In this document: piece after piece, positions 35,390 to 48,569 of the stretch
Position numbering within the stretch: position 1 is the stretch's first letter
Layout: each line of letters starts with the position of its first letter
NCBI GenBank assembly: GCA_012845835.1
Contig: JABAKD010000005.1
Coordinates: 5,394,155-5,458,154, forward strand
Length of the DNA: 64,000 nucleotides
Direction: 5' to 3'
Origin: Undaria pinnatifida
Lineage: Eukaryota > Sar > Phaeophyceae > Laminariales > Alariaceae
Notes under the pieces: generated by a model
Database searches by the model: none
What the model was told of the DNA's origin: nothing
What the model saw: the letters and a program-made list of their open reading frames with translations, nothing else
Made by a program: the position numbers and the translations under genes

Positions 35390-38300
35390 GCGACATGCTA
35401 GTGCTAATGCTACGGTTGCAAGTTCATTAACCCCCGCCACCGCCAACACCGCTGCGTTCCCGACTTGGCCCTTGTTAGAGGATGATGGCGTAGAAAGCGG
35501 AGAGGAGGTGGACATCATCCCCTCGAACGACCCCTGCCGCGTCTCCTTTCCGACAACTGAAAATGAACTGTCTGGCACTCCCGCTACCCTGGGAGAAGGC
35601 TGCAAAGGCGCCTTCCCGCGGAAGGTGGACCGGTCTGGTGTTCAGATCGGAAAGGTCAGTGGCTGCTACTGCTGCTGTACCTACCGCAACAATTGGGGCC
35701 CCGGTATACTGCTAGCGATTGGTGGTACTGAGGCGCGGCTTCAATACCTGCAGTAGTCGTATCTGCGATGGATCGTATGTGGAGTTCCTTGTAATGCATT
35801 GGCAGCTTCTGCTGTTCTCGACGAGTTCGTGGGCTTGTGTTTGCTTGTGGGTATATCGTGCGGCGGAACTAAGGTATTGTGGGCGTGCTTGTGGGTATAT
35901 CATGCGGCGGAACTTCAACTCTACTCTTCTTTTTTGTGGGTACATCGTTCGGCCGAACTAACTCTAACGATGACCGCGAGCTTCTGTTGTTGTTCTCGAC
36001 GAGCTTGTGGGCTTGTGGGTATATCATGCGGCGGAACTAACTCTACTCCTATTGTGGGTACATCGTAGACCAGAGCCGGATCAGTGTCGCTGTGCGTGTG
36101 TCTCGTCGATCAACCTCCGGAAAATAAGTACTCGTACAGCTGCGGCATAGATAATTCTCCCGTTTTTTTCAGTGGAACTCTTGAAGGGATAGTCTACATC
36201 TTCGATCACCAAAACACAAGCAACATCGGAGAAACCCATACTGAACTCGTATATTACGTAGCCCAGCAATGCCTGTGAAATCACACCTTGCTTGCACTCC
36301 ACCCAGTGTTGGCGCCTGCGAAATCACACGTTGCCGCACCCTGTCTCGACGAACTCTCAACTACTTACAGCGAAAACAGCACAAGAAGAGTTGTCTGTTT
36401 TTTGTGCGTGCACAGGACCCGTCGCAACCGGCCTTGGTGCCGTGTATGTTGAGTACGGTGGACAAACGCGGCTGAACGGAATGTCGACTCAAACAAACAC
36501 ACATACACATACACACAGATACACTAATTCAACATACCCTACCCTGGTATGCGATCCGATATGAAGAGGCTTTTTTCCCTTGGAAAGCCAAGAAAAGAAG
36601 GCTCGCGCTGCGCGTATCGCGCGCCTCATTATTAGCAACGGAAATATATTCAATGGTATCAGGTACGATCTTATTCGCCGTCCACTTTTTGTGTGAGCAC
36701 GCAATTAATAGTACAATGCCGTGCGCATGCCGTCGGAGACCTACTTGCAGTGTGTTAATAGCTCCCGAGGGTACATCCTCTACCTCAACAGCTTGACTTG
36801 CTTGGTGTGGCCGATGCTGTAACGGGCGTACGTTATATAATCATTTCGATAATTGTTCCCCTTGAAGTTCTTGCCCTCCACGTGTTTTTCAATGAATTGT
36901 TTTCGATGTCGTCGTCAATGTGCTCACACCGCATTTTCGGGCGGTTGAAGGAACCGCGGTTACGTGAAGGGATCACTAACCGAATTTGAGAGTATTCATT
37001 GCCGAGGCAGATGCACATACGGGCGAAAAATGGCGTCTGGACAGCCACCGGTTAAAAAATCTCCTGTGATCTGCGTCCCACACCATTTTGTGATCCTACA
37101 AATATAAACTAAGAATGTATCGCGAGCTTATCGTAGCGCCATACTACGTGAACACTACGCTCCCGCTTTTTCGAGCAGACCCTTCCGCGTGTTGTCCTGG
37201 GACGCGACCTACCCGGCAAGCGTCATTTTGAGCGTGCGGCATCTACAGAGCAAATCTCGTCCACTAGCAGCGGAGCACGGAACGGCATGGTCGATGTACC
37301 AGACGCTCGGGAGGTGGGTCGTGCTCTGCAAGCGCTATCGTAGCAATGTATCGTCTGCTGCGCGGTTTTGGCTTGAGAAAAATATTGCCGGATAATGTGC
37401 CGTGATTGGTTCCATCATGAAAACCTTGGCAGCGGGGTTGCCAAACGCGCGGATATCCTACTGTAACACGAAGAAACCCCACGACGACATGGGAGGAAAC
37501 TACGCTACGTGTGTATCGTAAGAAATATACCAGATGTGCTCTGTAGGAAATGGGCGGAAACGAGAATGATCAGCGCGCTGGGAGACTAAGTGGACATCGA
37601 GGGGAAAGGAAAGCTGAAGATGGACCAGAGATTGCGTTACACTCGCAAAACACATCCTCTACACGATGTCTACGACGTAGTGTATGTGCATGCTCGCATT
37701 CGTCGTCAATTTTGTCACTTAGAACGTTTTCGAGATTTGTGGCCGATCCAGTACGTGGCAAACACTAAGGCGTGTACAACGTTCACAGCCCCGCCCCGCC
37801 CCTCCTCCTCGTTGTCGTCGTCGTCGTCGTCGTCGTCCGGTGTTGTCGGAAATACCACCCTGCAGGGAAACACTCTTATTGATCACCCTGGCCACGGAGA
37901 TCCTTCCATTCAAGGTAAATTCAGCTCTAAAGGAGTGGTCGGAATGGAGGTCTGGCTTACCGGTACAAAGCCGTCTGTGTAGGGACTTGCGTATACTTCG
38001 AAGTACTGCACTCGTTATTGTTTTTTCCACCAGTTTGACTCGTCCTCACGTCACCCCTGCTTCTCGAACCTCGTCTTTTCGTTTTGATGGTACCGCGCTG
38101 AGCTTTGAATTAAGCTACCCCTCCCAACCCCCCTCCAACGAGCGCTTTCGTACAGACAGGCGGTGGTTCCTCGCAATAGAAAAACGTGTCGTTCGTGTGT
38201 TTGGTTTTCGTTCCTGTCATGTCTATATTCAGACGACGACTCGTTGTTCACGGAGATGTGCCGGCTGGAAGCCAAGGAGGCCCCTCCTTGGGAGTCAGGC

Positions 38301-41300
38301 GGTGACAACGTGTCGACGTGCTGGCTGACCAACATTACTGCCCTGCCCGAGGAGGGGGCCTCCCGCCCCATCGACGGTCAACACGTCGAGCGTTACGCCG
38401 GTGGCTCCGCGGCTGCCAGCAGCAGGAACGACCAGGTGAACAGCAACGCCCCGTCCGGCTAATCGTGTTGCCTTGAAAACATAAACGGCCGAAACATTCG
38501 AGCCGTGGTTATGACTTGGCCCAGCGCAGCTTGGACAAAGTTGTTGAATCGTGCCTGACTCTAAACCCTAACCCTAACCCTATGCTCCTAACCCCGACCG
38601 CCTGGGATAATTATCGGAATAGTCTGGGTAGTGACGATCCTGTTGCGTTAAGATGTCAACCGTTTTGTCGGAGCTGGGCCTAGAAAGTTATGAACTAGAA
38701 CACTGCACCGAAAACTTCGAATACTAATCTGTACAGTATCGTATATCGCCCTTCTCGATCATTGTAGTATACTCGTAGTATAAGTGAATCGCAGTCGTTT
38801 CGATGGCGGGGGTTCGGTTGCTGGCTTGTCATTGGGTCTTGTGACAGTAAAAGTTTGATGCACATTCGTGCTGTCGTACATACGTTTTATCCGACCAAGA
38901 AAACGTTGCTCATGCTCACCCCCGGTTTATTGGCGGCCATCCTTGGTAATCAAACGTATGATATAATGATATTTCTTCCGCGTCATTGTGTCTCTTTTTC
39001 TTTTTCTTTTTTTCTTTCTTCCGTTCCTTCGTATGTTTTCTTCGTTTGCTTTCTTTGGGTTCCTTATTTTTCCCTTTTTTCGTTGTTTCCTTTTTTGTCT
39101 TCATTTCTTCTCTTTTCCTTTGTTCATTTACTTTATAACGTGTCGCCACACTCTTCATGTTTCCGTAGAGGATCGACGAACTTGCGCTCATGTGTCCGTT
39201 TTTAGCTGAGACGTACGGTGCTTGGTATATACCGTACTCTCGCGTTCAAATCGGTATATCATTAGAAGTCTACTGTAATAGCTTACTCAAATTCCAGATG
39301 GAGGAGGCATGTGGTTGCTCATCCTCTTTGTACACGCGGAAGACGCGTTCCACCGTCGCGTGTTTCAACTTTGTCTGTTGCTTGGATGACAGCGATGTAT
39401 GAACCATGCATGTTCCAAATCTTCAGCGCCGGCCGTGGAAGAAACGAATCCCGAGGTGACTAGAAAGTATTTTCCTCTGTCCAGCGGGCGCTGTCCGTGC
39501 CAGCAGCAGCCACGGAACAACTGCTAAGCGATCGTGACAAAGCAATCATCGACATGATACACGCTTCTTACGGTCCTTGCGACCTTGCTGCTTTTGCGCC
39601 TCCTATGTGTGTACTCCACAGGCTCTTGTTCCTCGCGCTGAGCCTGGCCCCCTGGTGGTTTGGTTCTCGCCTACAAACATGTGTGCCGCGACCACGCCTG
39701 TCCCTCGCGCCGAGCCCGGGGCCATGGTGCTATGGACCCCCTCTGCCGAGGCATCTTTTCCGTCGTACGATAAGATTGTGGCAGCTCGTTGGTGCTGCTA
39801 CAGGATGATCAGCGTTCCGACACTAGAGAGCCATGCAGGACAAAGGTGAGCGGTGTTGCGAAATGCGTGCTGGACCCTAAACGACGTTGTTGTTCGTTTC
39901 CAAGGTTCTTCTCGATACGCTTTATCTCAAGGTTTGATCGCCCGCCTACTCCAGCTGGTAGCCAGGAAGATCGAAACGTAACAGAGTACCATATGTATAT
40001 ATGATACTACAGAGTATAGTTTAATGAGTAAAGGCGACCTTTTGCATTTCTCCTTACAGCTTTCGTCGGTGGCGTTGGATATTGCAAGACAAACACCGCT
40101 ACTCGGAGTCATCTCCGGATGGTGCCACTGTTTCGTTTTGTGGACTGCCAACAAAGCCGCCGTTTTTACAGGCACCTAATGTCATTTCACCCGTCTGAAC
40201 CCCCGCACCTCATGTGCTCTTCATATGCTCGGGCAGCCATCCGGCTGGAATTTTATTGACATGCTCCCCATTACAGTGCTGACATCAAAGGCCCACGTGT
40301 GGCATGGTATGATATGTATCATGCGAGCTACCATAAGAGCACCTCAAGCCATTTGGCAAACCTGGATAGGCAGAAAATTGTTGGGCACGAAGGTCACGGT
40401 TCCCTCTTGACTGTAGCATGGCTCATAGCTAATCATCTCCCACGATAGCACTTCGAAGAACTTCCGTAGTATGATACGTGAAGCATGTACCTCATATGTA
40501 AGCCGCCCCGCATGTTGCGTTTTGCCCCTGGTAACGTACTGCAGGCACCTTTTTGACGTCATTCTGGTGACGCGGCACGCCCGCCGGATGTTCAGCGCGG
40601 TCGCCTCTTCCCCCACGCTAGAGGCCACCGGCGAATCAACGCCAAGCGTGAGCGGCGACACGTCGGTGAGCACTTTGGTGTTCCAGCAGCTCGCTCTAGC
40701 AAAAGCAGTTGGACTTACTTTATGTTTTGTGCAGGTTTCGTTCTTGGGTCTCCATTGTTTTTTTTCCCCATTGTGTTTTATGAGTGATCGCAGTTAAAGC
40801 TAATGCTGCAGCTTGTCGGATGGAGAACATAGCAAGAGAAGCACACACTACACGCGCGAGTGCTGCGCTGGCACGCTGGTTAAGCGTAGGACTGACACAT
40901 TTTTAGGTGCCGTGTTCGTGGTTCAGGTACCACTACGGTATGTATGTACACCCGTCAGTTCCGCGGCTGTCAGATGCTGCCCCCCTCAACGCGGGTTACA
41001 TATTCTCTGTGCGCGAGATTATTGGTCTACTGGGTCACCTATTTTTTTCGTCGTCCTGTTAACCCTGGTGGCGCTCGTAGCACTTAGGGAAGTCACCGAT
41101 TTATATCCGTCATGGGATCATATCATATACACCCCGTAGCAGCCGCGGTCGAAGTCTCACGCACAGCTACAGCTGAGGTGTTCCTTTTTTATTTCCACTA
41201 ATATTCGACCGATATTCCAATATTCCCGAAGGGTGCAGTTCTTTGAAGACAAACCATATTCCACGGCGAATTTGGGCAGCTTTTGGTGTTGTGTTCAATT

Positions 41301-44300
41301 TTTTTGTTTATTTTTGTCATGTATACTCACTTGACGAGTACACGGGGAAAACAGCGGATCTAAAATGTCATGTCGTTCTCTTCGGTTTTTTGTGGGCGAA
41401 TCAACCGTATGGCTTGTTGTGTACAAGGGTAACTTTCTGGTGGATACGACTAGACGATTTGTTGGTGTTCTCAAAATGATAGATACGTCGGCTAATATAT
41501 TCACGGTTTTCTCCAAAGTGGTTTATTTTGGCCGATTTGGGGGGTACGGAGAGTATTGCATGAGTTCTTGGGGTGGCTTGTCCTAGGTTGTCATCGTTTT
41601 GTCAGTGTTGAACTCTGGATTTTGTCTTCGTCTCAGCATCAATCCTCTTGTCTCGGCGGTCATTTGTTGGTTCATCTAGTAACATGGCTATTCTCGTCGC
41701 TGTAGTTTTGACCGTAATACACACCATTGGAAAAATTGTGCGGGATGGATCATATGTCGGCGCCAGTTATTGTCCCCGATTCGACCTCAGTGCCTTGCCC
41801 CGCCTTGTACCGCCTTCCCAGATGCCGAGTTTGGAAAGTGCGTCGTTGACCATGCCACGAGCCTTCGAAGCTGACGAACGCATTGATGGCAAATCTCTGT
41901 TGCCAACCAACCCTGCTCTCTGTCTGCCTCTCCCTCTTGGCCATCCCTACATCGTTCGGCGCAAAGGTGATTGCTGTGGAAACTGATTCCTGGTGGGAGC
42001 CGGGACTGTTTACCATCGAGGTCTCGAGGACACCTTGCACCGTGGAGTACCGGTCTGGCCTCGGTGAAGAATCGACGCATCCCATCGGCCATACGTCGGT
42101 GAGCAAATTCCCCTGACTCCCTGTCTCGGTGCCAGGAGGTATATTATACCCATACCCACTATACACATTCCAGTGTGTTGCGCTTCGGTATTAGGCATCG
42201 GCGCAGGTCCAACTGTGTCCTATTTCGTCTCAATAGCTCCTCCCCTTCGTCGTGTATCTCCTTACCCGCTGCCGTGGTCAGCAAGCACATGGTTGATTAC
42301 TTCGTGAGCCTTGAAGCTCACTACCGTACCAATGGCCTTTTTTTTTATCTCCCTCATGCTGATATCGCGCGTAATCTCTCCCTCTCTCTCTTGCCCATCC
42401 CCTCATCGCCTGACGGTAACCCAACTCAGCAGGAGACTCTACCACAAGGTCCGACGGTTGCGTGGTTGGAACCGGAATTGGCCGGCATAGGCATTGCGAG
42501 AACACTGCAGCACGGAATCAGCCAATACGTACGTCGAATGCAAGTTTCTTTCGTGATGCCGGAGCCGGAGCCGACCGCTGCTGACGGCGCCGCCGGGTCC
42601 GATGTCCGCGATATTTACGATGGGGGGGCTACGGGCATGACCTCGACCACCACGGAGCACCCATTTTTGGGAGACCATGTCGTCAGGTCTACGATTAAAG
42701 GCCACCGGGTAAAGGAAGCTTATCCCAGCGATGGCGTCCTCACGATCCCTGACATATCTGCCGTGGCTGACGCCCTCGGACCTTGGATGTTGGCCGCAGG
42801 AAGGGGGCTTACAACCTATGCGTGGATGTCTCGTTACTGGGCACCTACTCGTAAGGGGAAGACCGGTACGGCCGGGTGGACGGGTTGCTGGGTCCTCTTG
42901 TGTCTCTTCGGGACTTTGTCGCCGGTTCTGGATGGCCTCTTCGCGAAGGAGACATTGCTTCCCGTGTTCTTTCTGGGGTGGCTATTGGCGGCAAGCACAT
43001 GGTTTACGCTGCTCTTCCTGGTCAATCTGGCGGGGAGTGTGGTACTGGCCCTTGTGAACCCGACTGTTGTGACGTGGAACATGGTGTGGGATGTCGGGTT
43101 ATCTCTCGTGAGCTCGACCGTTGTGGCTGCCAGCGTCTTCATCCTGGCTGCAATTGCATCGATATGGATCGTGGTCGTCGATGAGCTCTGGCTCGAGCGG
43201 AAGCAGCAGGTACGTTGCACTCTCGAGCGACGTCAATTTGTGCCGCAGCCCTAGGTTACAGCGATAAAAACAAACGGTATCCGCAGCAGCGCTTGGATGG
43301 TTGATGCTGTATGCGTGGTGTGATTTGTTGTTCGGTCCCGCTAGGGGAGCGGTCATAGCATCAGTTCTCGTTGGGTACACCGGTATTGTAGCTACGGTGA
43401 GGGTTTTAAGCGTCAGACGGCAGTGTTATGACGATACGGTCCGTGCCGCAGCCTTGTCTGGGCGACGATAAAGTTGGCCTCTAGATTTGTCGACGTGGAG
43501 GATCGAGAGAAACGCATGCTTGAGCCACGCCACAGTAGGGGGTAGGACCACTTTTGGGCCCAACTTGTTTCTGACTGGCCGGGGTTCTCAGCTGAGGAAC
43601 TACCATCCAATGCCTTGTTTGCGACTCTGATTGTGTCGTGCAATTGGTTTCGTTACATACGTAGCCGAGGGGATTGACTGGTTATTCATCGGGTTACGCG
43701 CACAAGGCATCTCAAAGTCGGTTTTGTTGTGAGATGTACAGCTCCTCATGTTCAGGACCTGACGACAAAACAGGTACCAGCCGCTATCGTAGCGTGTGCC
43801 TCGCTTGACAGAGCATCGTGTCACCTACAACTGAACAAACAGTTTTTTCGTCCCCAATCAAGTTCGCCCATTGTGCAACCGTCCAGCGTCATTTTTACCA
43901 AAATTGATTATCTTCATGGGGAGAGAAGAAAAGCTGCATGTCTAACCATGATCACTTTTCCGCCCCTCTCGTGAACTCTGGCTTGTGTGATTGTTCCTTT
44001 TTTCGTTATACAGATACCTTCGACGGTGACGCTCTCCCCTGCGGAGTCCACCCCTTCACCAGCACAGCCAGAGGCCTCGCTATCGTCATCATCGACCGCG
44101 GTTGAGTCGGTTCCCGTCCGCCACGCGGTCCCTGTCACCGAGACGAGGGCGGAGAGGAAAGCCCGCCGAAAGGCTTGGCTGATTGAGCGCCGGGTGCGTG
44201 GCGTCGGCGTCCATGAATCCGCCAAACGGGTCCGGATGCCCCCTAAGGATGAACCCCTTAAGGATGGGGGGAAGGGGGGAGGGGGGGAGGGAGAAAGTAT

Positions 44301-45031
44301 GGAGGGTAGGGGGAAAGTTTTCAAGGAAAGGAAGAAGGGCGGGAGGTGGAGAGAGGGAGGGAGAGCGGAAGGCATACATAATTGGAGGGAATGAGTAAGG
44401 GCAGGAAGAAGCGGAGGGATAGTATATATATCTAGGGAGGGGAGGGGAGGGGGGGGGAGGGGAGGGAGATACTACGGGAGGGAGAGAGGGAAGGAAGGAA
44501 GGAAGGAAGGAAGAAAGATGCCAGGTATGATATATGGAGGAATGCATGAAGGGAGTAACTACTATAGGTGTAGCACGTTTCGGCCTAAACGTTTCTGCTG
44601 ACCACCGGGGTCGTCAACTAATGACTACACTACCCAAAAACATGGCAACCCCTTCTTCTGTGGTTTGTATAGATGTTGGTCGTATTGGCATGTCTAGTCA
44701 ATGTGGGTGTTTGTACAACTTTCATCAAGGTCAGTTTACGGGGCGGGTGAAGCGCTGAGCTCATCGAGTGAGGAGCCTCAGACTAATTAGGTGTTGCCCA
44801 AGGCGTGGCTCGCGTCTGAAGGGTGGGAGAGGGGAAGGGAGGGAAGGGGGGGGTAGGCAGGAACAAGGGAGGGGGTTCGGGAGGGAGGGTTTAAGGAAGG
44901 GGAAGAGGGAGGTGATCGCACGGCTTGCGCGTTCTCTTTTCTCATGCCCCTCTCCCCAACAGGGCACTATACGCACCCGAGAGGATGCGGGCGGCAGAGG
45001 CCCTATGCCGTTCGTAGGTACCAGGCGATAG
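35390..45031 (+). CDS. Multi-exon gene, unknown multi-pass membrane protein, unit B
   Basis: This is the second copy of the gene in unit A. Equivalent exons are 35,390-35,654; 37,114-37,339; 38,233-38,435; 39,622-39,845; 40,545-40,665; 41,967-42,098; 42,282-43,209; 44,014-44,193; and 44,963-45,031. All splice dinucleotides and the stop are conserved. Differences from unit A inside exons are few and mostly conservative or silent (for example A to V at the sixth residue of the 22,202 exon, SNH to SKH at the start of the large exon). The introns are equally similar, so conservation here does not by itself prove coding. The poly(A) signal is intact, but a retroelement fossil begins only about 10 bp beyond it, so the 3' end may be altered. 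Confidence 0.6.
37805..37837 (+). repeat. (TCG)n microsatellite, unit B
   Basis: Unit B counterpart of 19,465-19,497, with interruptions at its left end that break the pure repeat. Confidence 0.85.
38561..38580 (+). repeat. Interstitial telomere-type island, unit B
   Basis: Same CCCTAA island as at 20,221, in the matching intron. The copies differ just beyond it (ccctTtgc against ccctAtgc). Confidence 0.75.
42282..43209 (+). CDS. Large exon with membrane segments, unit B
   Basis: Counterpart of 23,948-24,875, with the same length, acceptor and donor. Differences I can see include SLPH to YLPH, RILS to RNLS, VVWLEP to VAWLEP, GID to GIG, STSK to STIK and DSL to DGL. They lie mostly in the soluble part; the hydrophobic spans are unchanged apart from that last one. 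The frame is intact throughout, so this copy could still be functional at this exon. Confidence 0.65.
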
Positions 45032-45099
45032 CTGTATATTTAGTAGGATGATAAGGACAACCAAAGCACCGCAGTGGGCAAACGCTGCCTATATTGTGC

Positions 45100-45105
45100 A
45101 ATAAA
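45100..45105 (+). terminator. Poly(A) signal, unit B gene
   Basis: AATAAA (in context 'gcaataaaac', one A longer than unit A). The inserted retroelement fossil starts about 10 bp downstream, so the downstream part of the processing site is no longer the original sequence. Confidence 0.5.
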
Positions 45106-47127
45106 ACAATGCATATAGCTCGACGTCTTACGCCGGAAGCCTTTCGAGCCCTCTGGGATGACTTAGGTCCGTTTAATATGGACTTGATGGCTTCCACAGC
45201 GTCCGCACAACGCGTCCCCGGTAACGTGGGGACATTACCGTTTTTCTCGCAATTCCATTGCGAAGGCTCGTCCGGGGCGGACGTTTTGTCCCAAGATGTC
45301 TCCAGAATTCCAGGCACGGGAGAATTTGCCTTTGGGCATTGCTTCCCACCACCGGGGATGGCCGGGGATATATTGCAGCATATGGCAGAGTGCAACGCGC
45401 ACGCGGTGATTCTCCTCCCGGATACAAAAGCGTATTGGTTTCCGCAGGTGAAACAGGCCTCGGTGCAATCTAGGGTTATAGCCAGGAGGGATCAAAAGGG
45501 TGTTTTCCAGTGGCCTAGTCAGGACGGCACCCTCAAACAGTGGCGGTACCCTAGGTGACCCATGGTAGCATACGAGGTGGATTTCCGCTGTGGCTGAATG
45601 TTATTTTCCCTTTCTGCGTTTTCGTTGTCTGTTGGGTGTCGGCACTGGTTTGTGCAGAGTGCCCCACGACATCTCGGGGGGGGGGGGGCGTTATCACGCG
45701 AGTCGGGAGCTTCATGCGGCAAGAACTCTGCACCAAGTGTTACTCGTCGAACGTGCTGCAGTTTAACTTTTGTTGGACTTGCAGCACACCTCCGTACCGT
45801 GGACCACCGGTCCCGCGGGATTCGAGGGCACCACCGGTTCAGATTGATCTGGCTAAACTGCGGGCCCGTCGCGACGCGGTGCTAGCAGGTATGGCGGAAC
45901 AGCCCGGGCAACAACGGAAGTGCAAGGTAGCCAATGATTTCGATGCAATCCTCCGCACCTATTCGGCTGGGCTTCGCGGATAGGAAGCTGGGACTGATTA
46001 CGATGTGTTCGCTTGGTGTTGCTACCTCGATTCACACGGGAAGGGTACCACTTGGGTGCACTATGTGTCATGCTCCAACGTTGGTTCCAACACCGCCGAC
46101 GACTGCCCGGCTGCTACGAACTGCGCACAACGATATGCGGCCAATTCCCTCGACAAAGTCAAAGTATCTAAGTTGAAAAAGACTTACCGGGAGCAGCTCG
46201 GTAGGGGGGATGATTGGGACCCGGTTGGGAAGCTCGGTAACCCTTGCTCGAGTCAGCTGGTGGACGCCTACCTCTCGTACGTTAGTGTAGAGCAGAAGCG
46301 GGTAGGAGTCCCGCTTAACCAAGCGAACCCCATGTTAGCGCACGTGTTGGCCGAGTTACTGGAAGACATGCGATCACGGGCGCAGCTCGTGGAGTCTTTG
46401 ACTCAGCGAACTGTTATCACTCGGGACATCGCCTTGTATTCTCTAGCATTTGCTTCTATGAGGCGGGGGCACGACCTGTCCTTCACTAAAGGATCACAGG
46501 TCCTGCGCCCTCCTCAGTCTAGGGGGCTGATCTTTAATTTTCAATTTGGAAAGACGTTGAGAAAGTCTAGCGAGACAGTCGTGTTGTTGGCGGACAACGA
46601 ATGCCCTTAAATTTGTGCGTTCCGGGTCACGGAATACATTTCGGCAGCGTATCATGTCGGGTGGGACCTCGCCAAAGGACATTTGTTTCCGGTAGTTTTG
46701 CCAGGTGGGGGGTCGGGGAGACGTCGCGCTGACTGCGCCGCGCATGGTCACAGCGCTAGGGGCACTTGCGAGCGGCCTGGCTGCCCAGCAAGTTTACAAT
46801 GCATTCGTTTCGCTCAGGCGGTTCCCTGAGTAAGTCGCTAGCAGGAACCCCAATGGACGAGATCATGCACATGGGCGGCTGGAAGACGGAGAGCATGGCA
46901 CGATACTATATTGGGTCTACAACTAGTACGAGAGTAGCAGGGGCTATGCGGCAACGGGAGCAGGCTTGTGCTGATGCCTCCGACTTACCACTGTCTCCGG
47001 CCTTCGCGGAAGATTTTGCTGCATGTTCGCCGAAGTTCCATTATAAGTAATGTAAGTTTGGGTGGGTTGAGGTAACATGGCTCCAGGCTAGTGGTCAGAA
47101 AAGAGAGAAGTTCGGGTGGGACCACCG

Positions 47128-47205
47128 GCGGGAGCAGGAAGCCTCATCCAACCAAATACTTGAATGAAATGATCGGTAACAGAGTACAAGAATACCGCCG
47201 TAATA
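47128..47205 (+). repeat. Internal direct repeat of the DIRS-like fossil (B1-like)
   Basis: Begins 'gcgggagcagga', runs through 'tgaaatgatcggtaacagag' and ends 'aagaataccgc'. It repeats at 47,489-47,560, an offset of 361 bp, at roughly 90% identity. Its position fits the B1 repeat of the A1-B1-A2-B2 split-repeat layout known for Ngaro/PAT elements. Confidence 0.75.
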
Positions 47206-47488
47206 TCGTCAACCAACTTCAGGTTCCCACGGTTGGCACAAAAGTTGGAACCATCGTCTATGTTTGCTACCAATTACTAGGACTGTCTATGAAGCGAGCT
47301 CACTCGTGTTATAGTCCCCGAAATCCTCGACGAGATACCAGCGAGGAGCGGAAAAAGTTAAGATCATCCCACCCAGGTATTCTTTTAACAGTTGTGTTCA
47401 TTTCCCTTAGGAAATACTGCTCCGCTGAGGGCACTTCGATCGAAGGTACCCTCAGCGCGGGTGGTGTATCCACAGGTGAGGACCTGCT

Positions 47489-47560
47489 GCGGGAGCAGGA
47501 GGCCTCATCCAATCCAATACTTAAATGAAATGATCGGTAACAGAGTTAAAGAATACCGCA
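47489..47560 (+). repeat. Terminal direct repeat of the DIRS-like fossil (B2-like)
   Basis: Second copy of the 47,128 repeat, lying exactly at the right edge of the insertion: sequence shared with unit A resumes at about 47,558. This is what the B2 repeat of a split-repeat element should do. Confidence 0.75.
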
Positions 47561-48374
47561 GTATCAACGTTAGCCTTGCTTTCATTCTCGTTTTCTTGCC
47601 AAGTACCAGGTACCAGGTAGTATACAACAGCAGTTGTCCTGCCCTGAACGGTACTTTGTAGCTCCAACAAATGAGACGCACTGCAGCAGTACACGAGTAT
47701 CTTCTCGTATCCTGTACAATTTAGTAGCTGAACCACGCATGCAAGCCTCGCCCCTTCTTATGATAGGTGCTACGACCGCAACGCAACTTGAGTGGGAGTG
47801 GTGCAAGAAATGGTTCATACGAAACGCTGGTGAAACGATGATGTTCATCGTCGGTCTACAGAGTTAAAGCAATGGAATTTCAATGATTTAGCAATACCAA
47901 CCCTGAGCCTAATGGCCAGCGCTTCACTCGATGACAAGCGCAATATCTAGTCAAGCCGTGATACGTGTGTGGTAGAGCTGGGCTCAGCCATATACGAGTG
48001 TACTATCTGTGTCAGCATTACAACCAACCTCGTTTATAGAGACAACCTACTCGGAATTTGTGTAGGATTAGACTAATGTAACCCATGTGGGACTCGAGAG
48101 GGGAATCCCGACGAGTGTAATTCACGACTTCAGCATCGGCCACACGGAGCAGGACGAGCCCTTAGCATGCCCTGTCTACTATGCTGCACGCTCACGCTAT
48201 CGTAATGCGCTTGCTTCTCATTTGTGTTATCGCTGTACATGGGCCCTATGGCCCTAGTCTAAGACTAGTCTATAGGGTAACAATTCAAAATTCAAAATTC
48301 AAAAATAAGGGGTTTCATAACATGTTTGATGGCATGTTTCAGTAGATGGGGGTTCCTTTTATTTCCGCCGCGTC

Positions 48375-48569
48375 GCAGGTGCTGCACGCGCGCCATAGCG
48401 CACCCAGCCTCTACATGCTTGTCTGCCTGTGCCCCAAGGCGTCATGGTGCGTTTAGTCAAGGGGAGAACCGTTGGGGCCGATGATGTCGCTAGCATGAAA
48501 GGAAGTTTGCAAAACTGCGAAATGAACACCAGAGCAAACTTGTACTCGTACGGGTTCCTTGTTCCTTGC
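48375..48569 (+). pseudogene. Exon-like stretch, unit B
   Basis: Counterpart of 27,579-27,822. The segment VRLVKGRTVGADDVASMKG and the following NCEMNTRANLYSYGFLV are kept. The frame then ends at once (TGCTAG) where unit A continues. The replacements around the motif are closer to the 14.3-kb relative in places (VRLV rather than VRLI; ADD). Confidence 0.35.

Larger units (their letters stand above)
45115..47560 (+). mobile_element. Fossil DIRS/Ngaro-like tyrosine-recombinase retroelement
   Basis: Present in unit B and absent at the matching point in unit A (about 26,790). Parts in order: an RNase H-like region at 45,130-45,550 (FNMDLMASTASAQRV, LPFFSQFHCEGSSGADV, typical of the DIRS group); a two-CxxC zinc-ribbon segment at about 45,720-45,800 (CTKCYSSN, NFCWTC); and a tyrosine recombinase at about 46,000-47,050 with the first-Arg box (SMRRGHDLS) and the HxxR...GGW...Y box (HSFRSGG, MHMGGWKTE, ARYYIG). 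It ends in split direct repeats. It is broken: only the 3' half of the family's usual layout is present, with several further breaks. It postdates the tandem duplication or was excluded from homogenisation. Confidence 0.8.
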
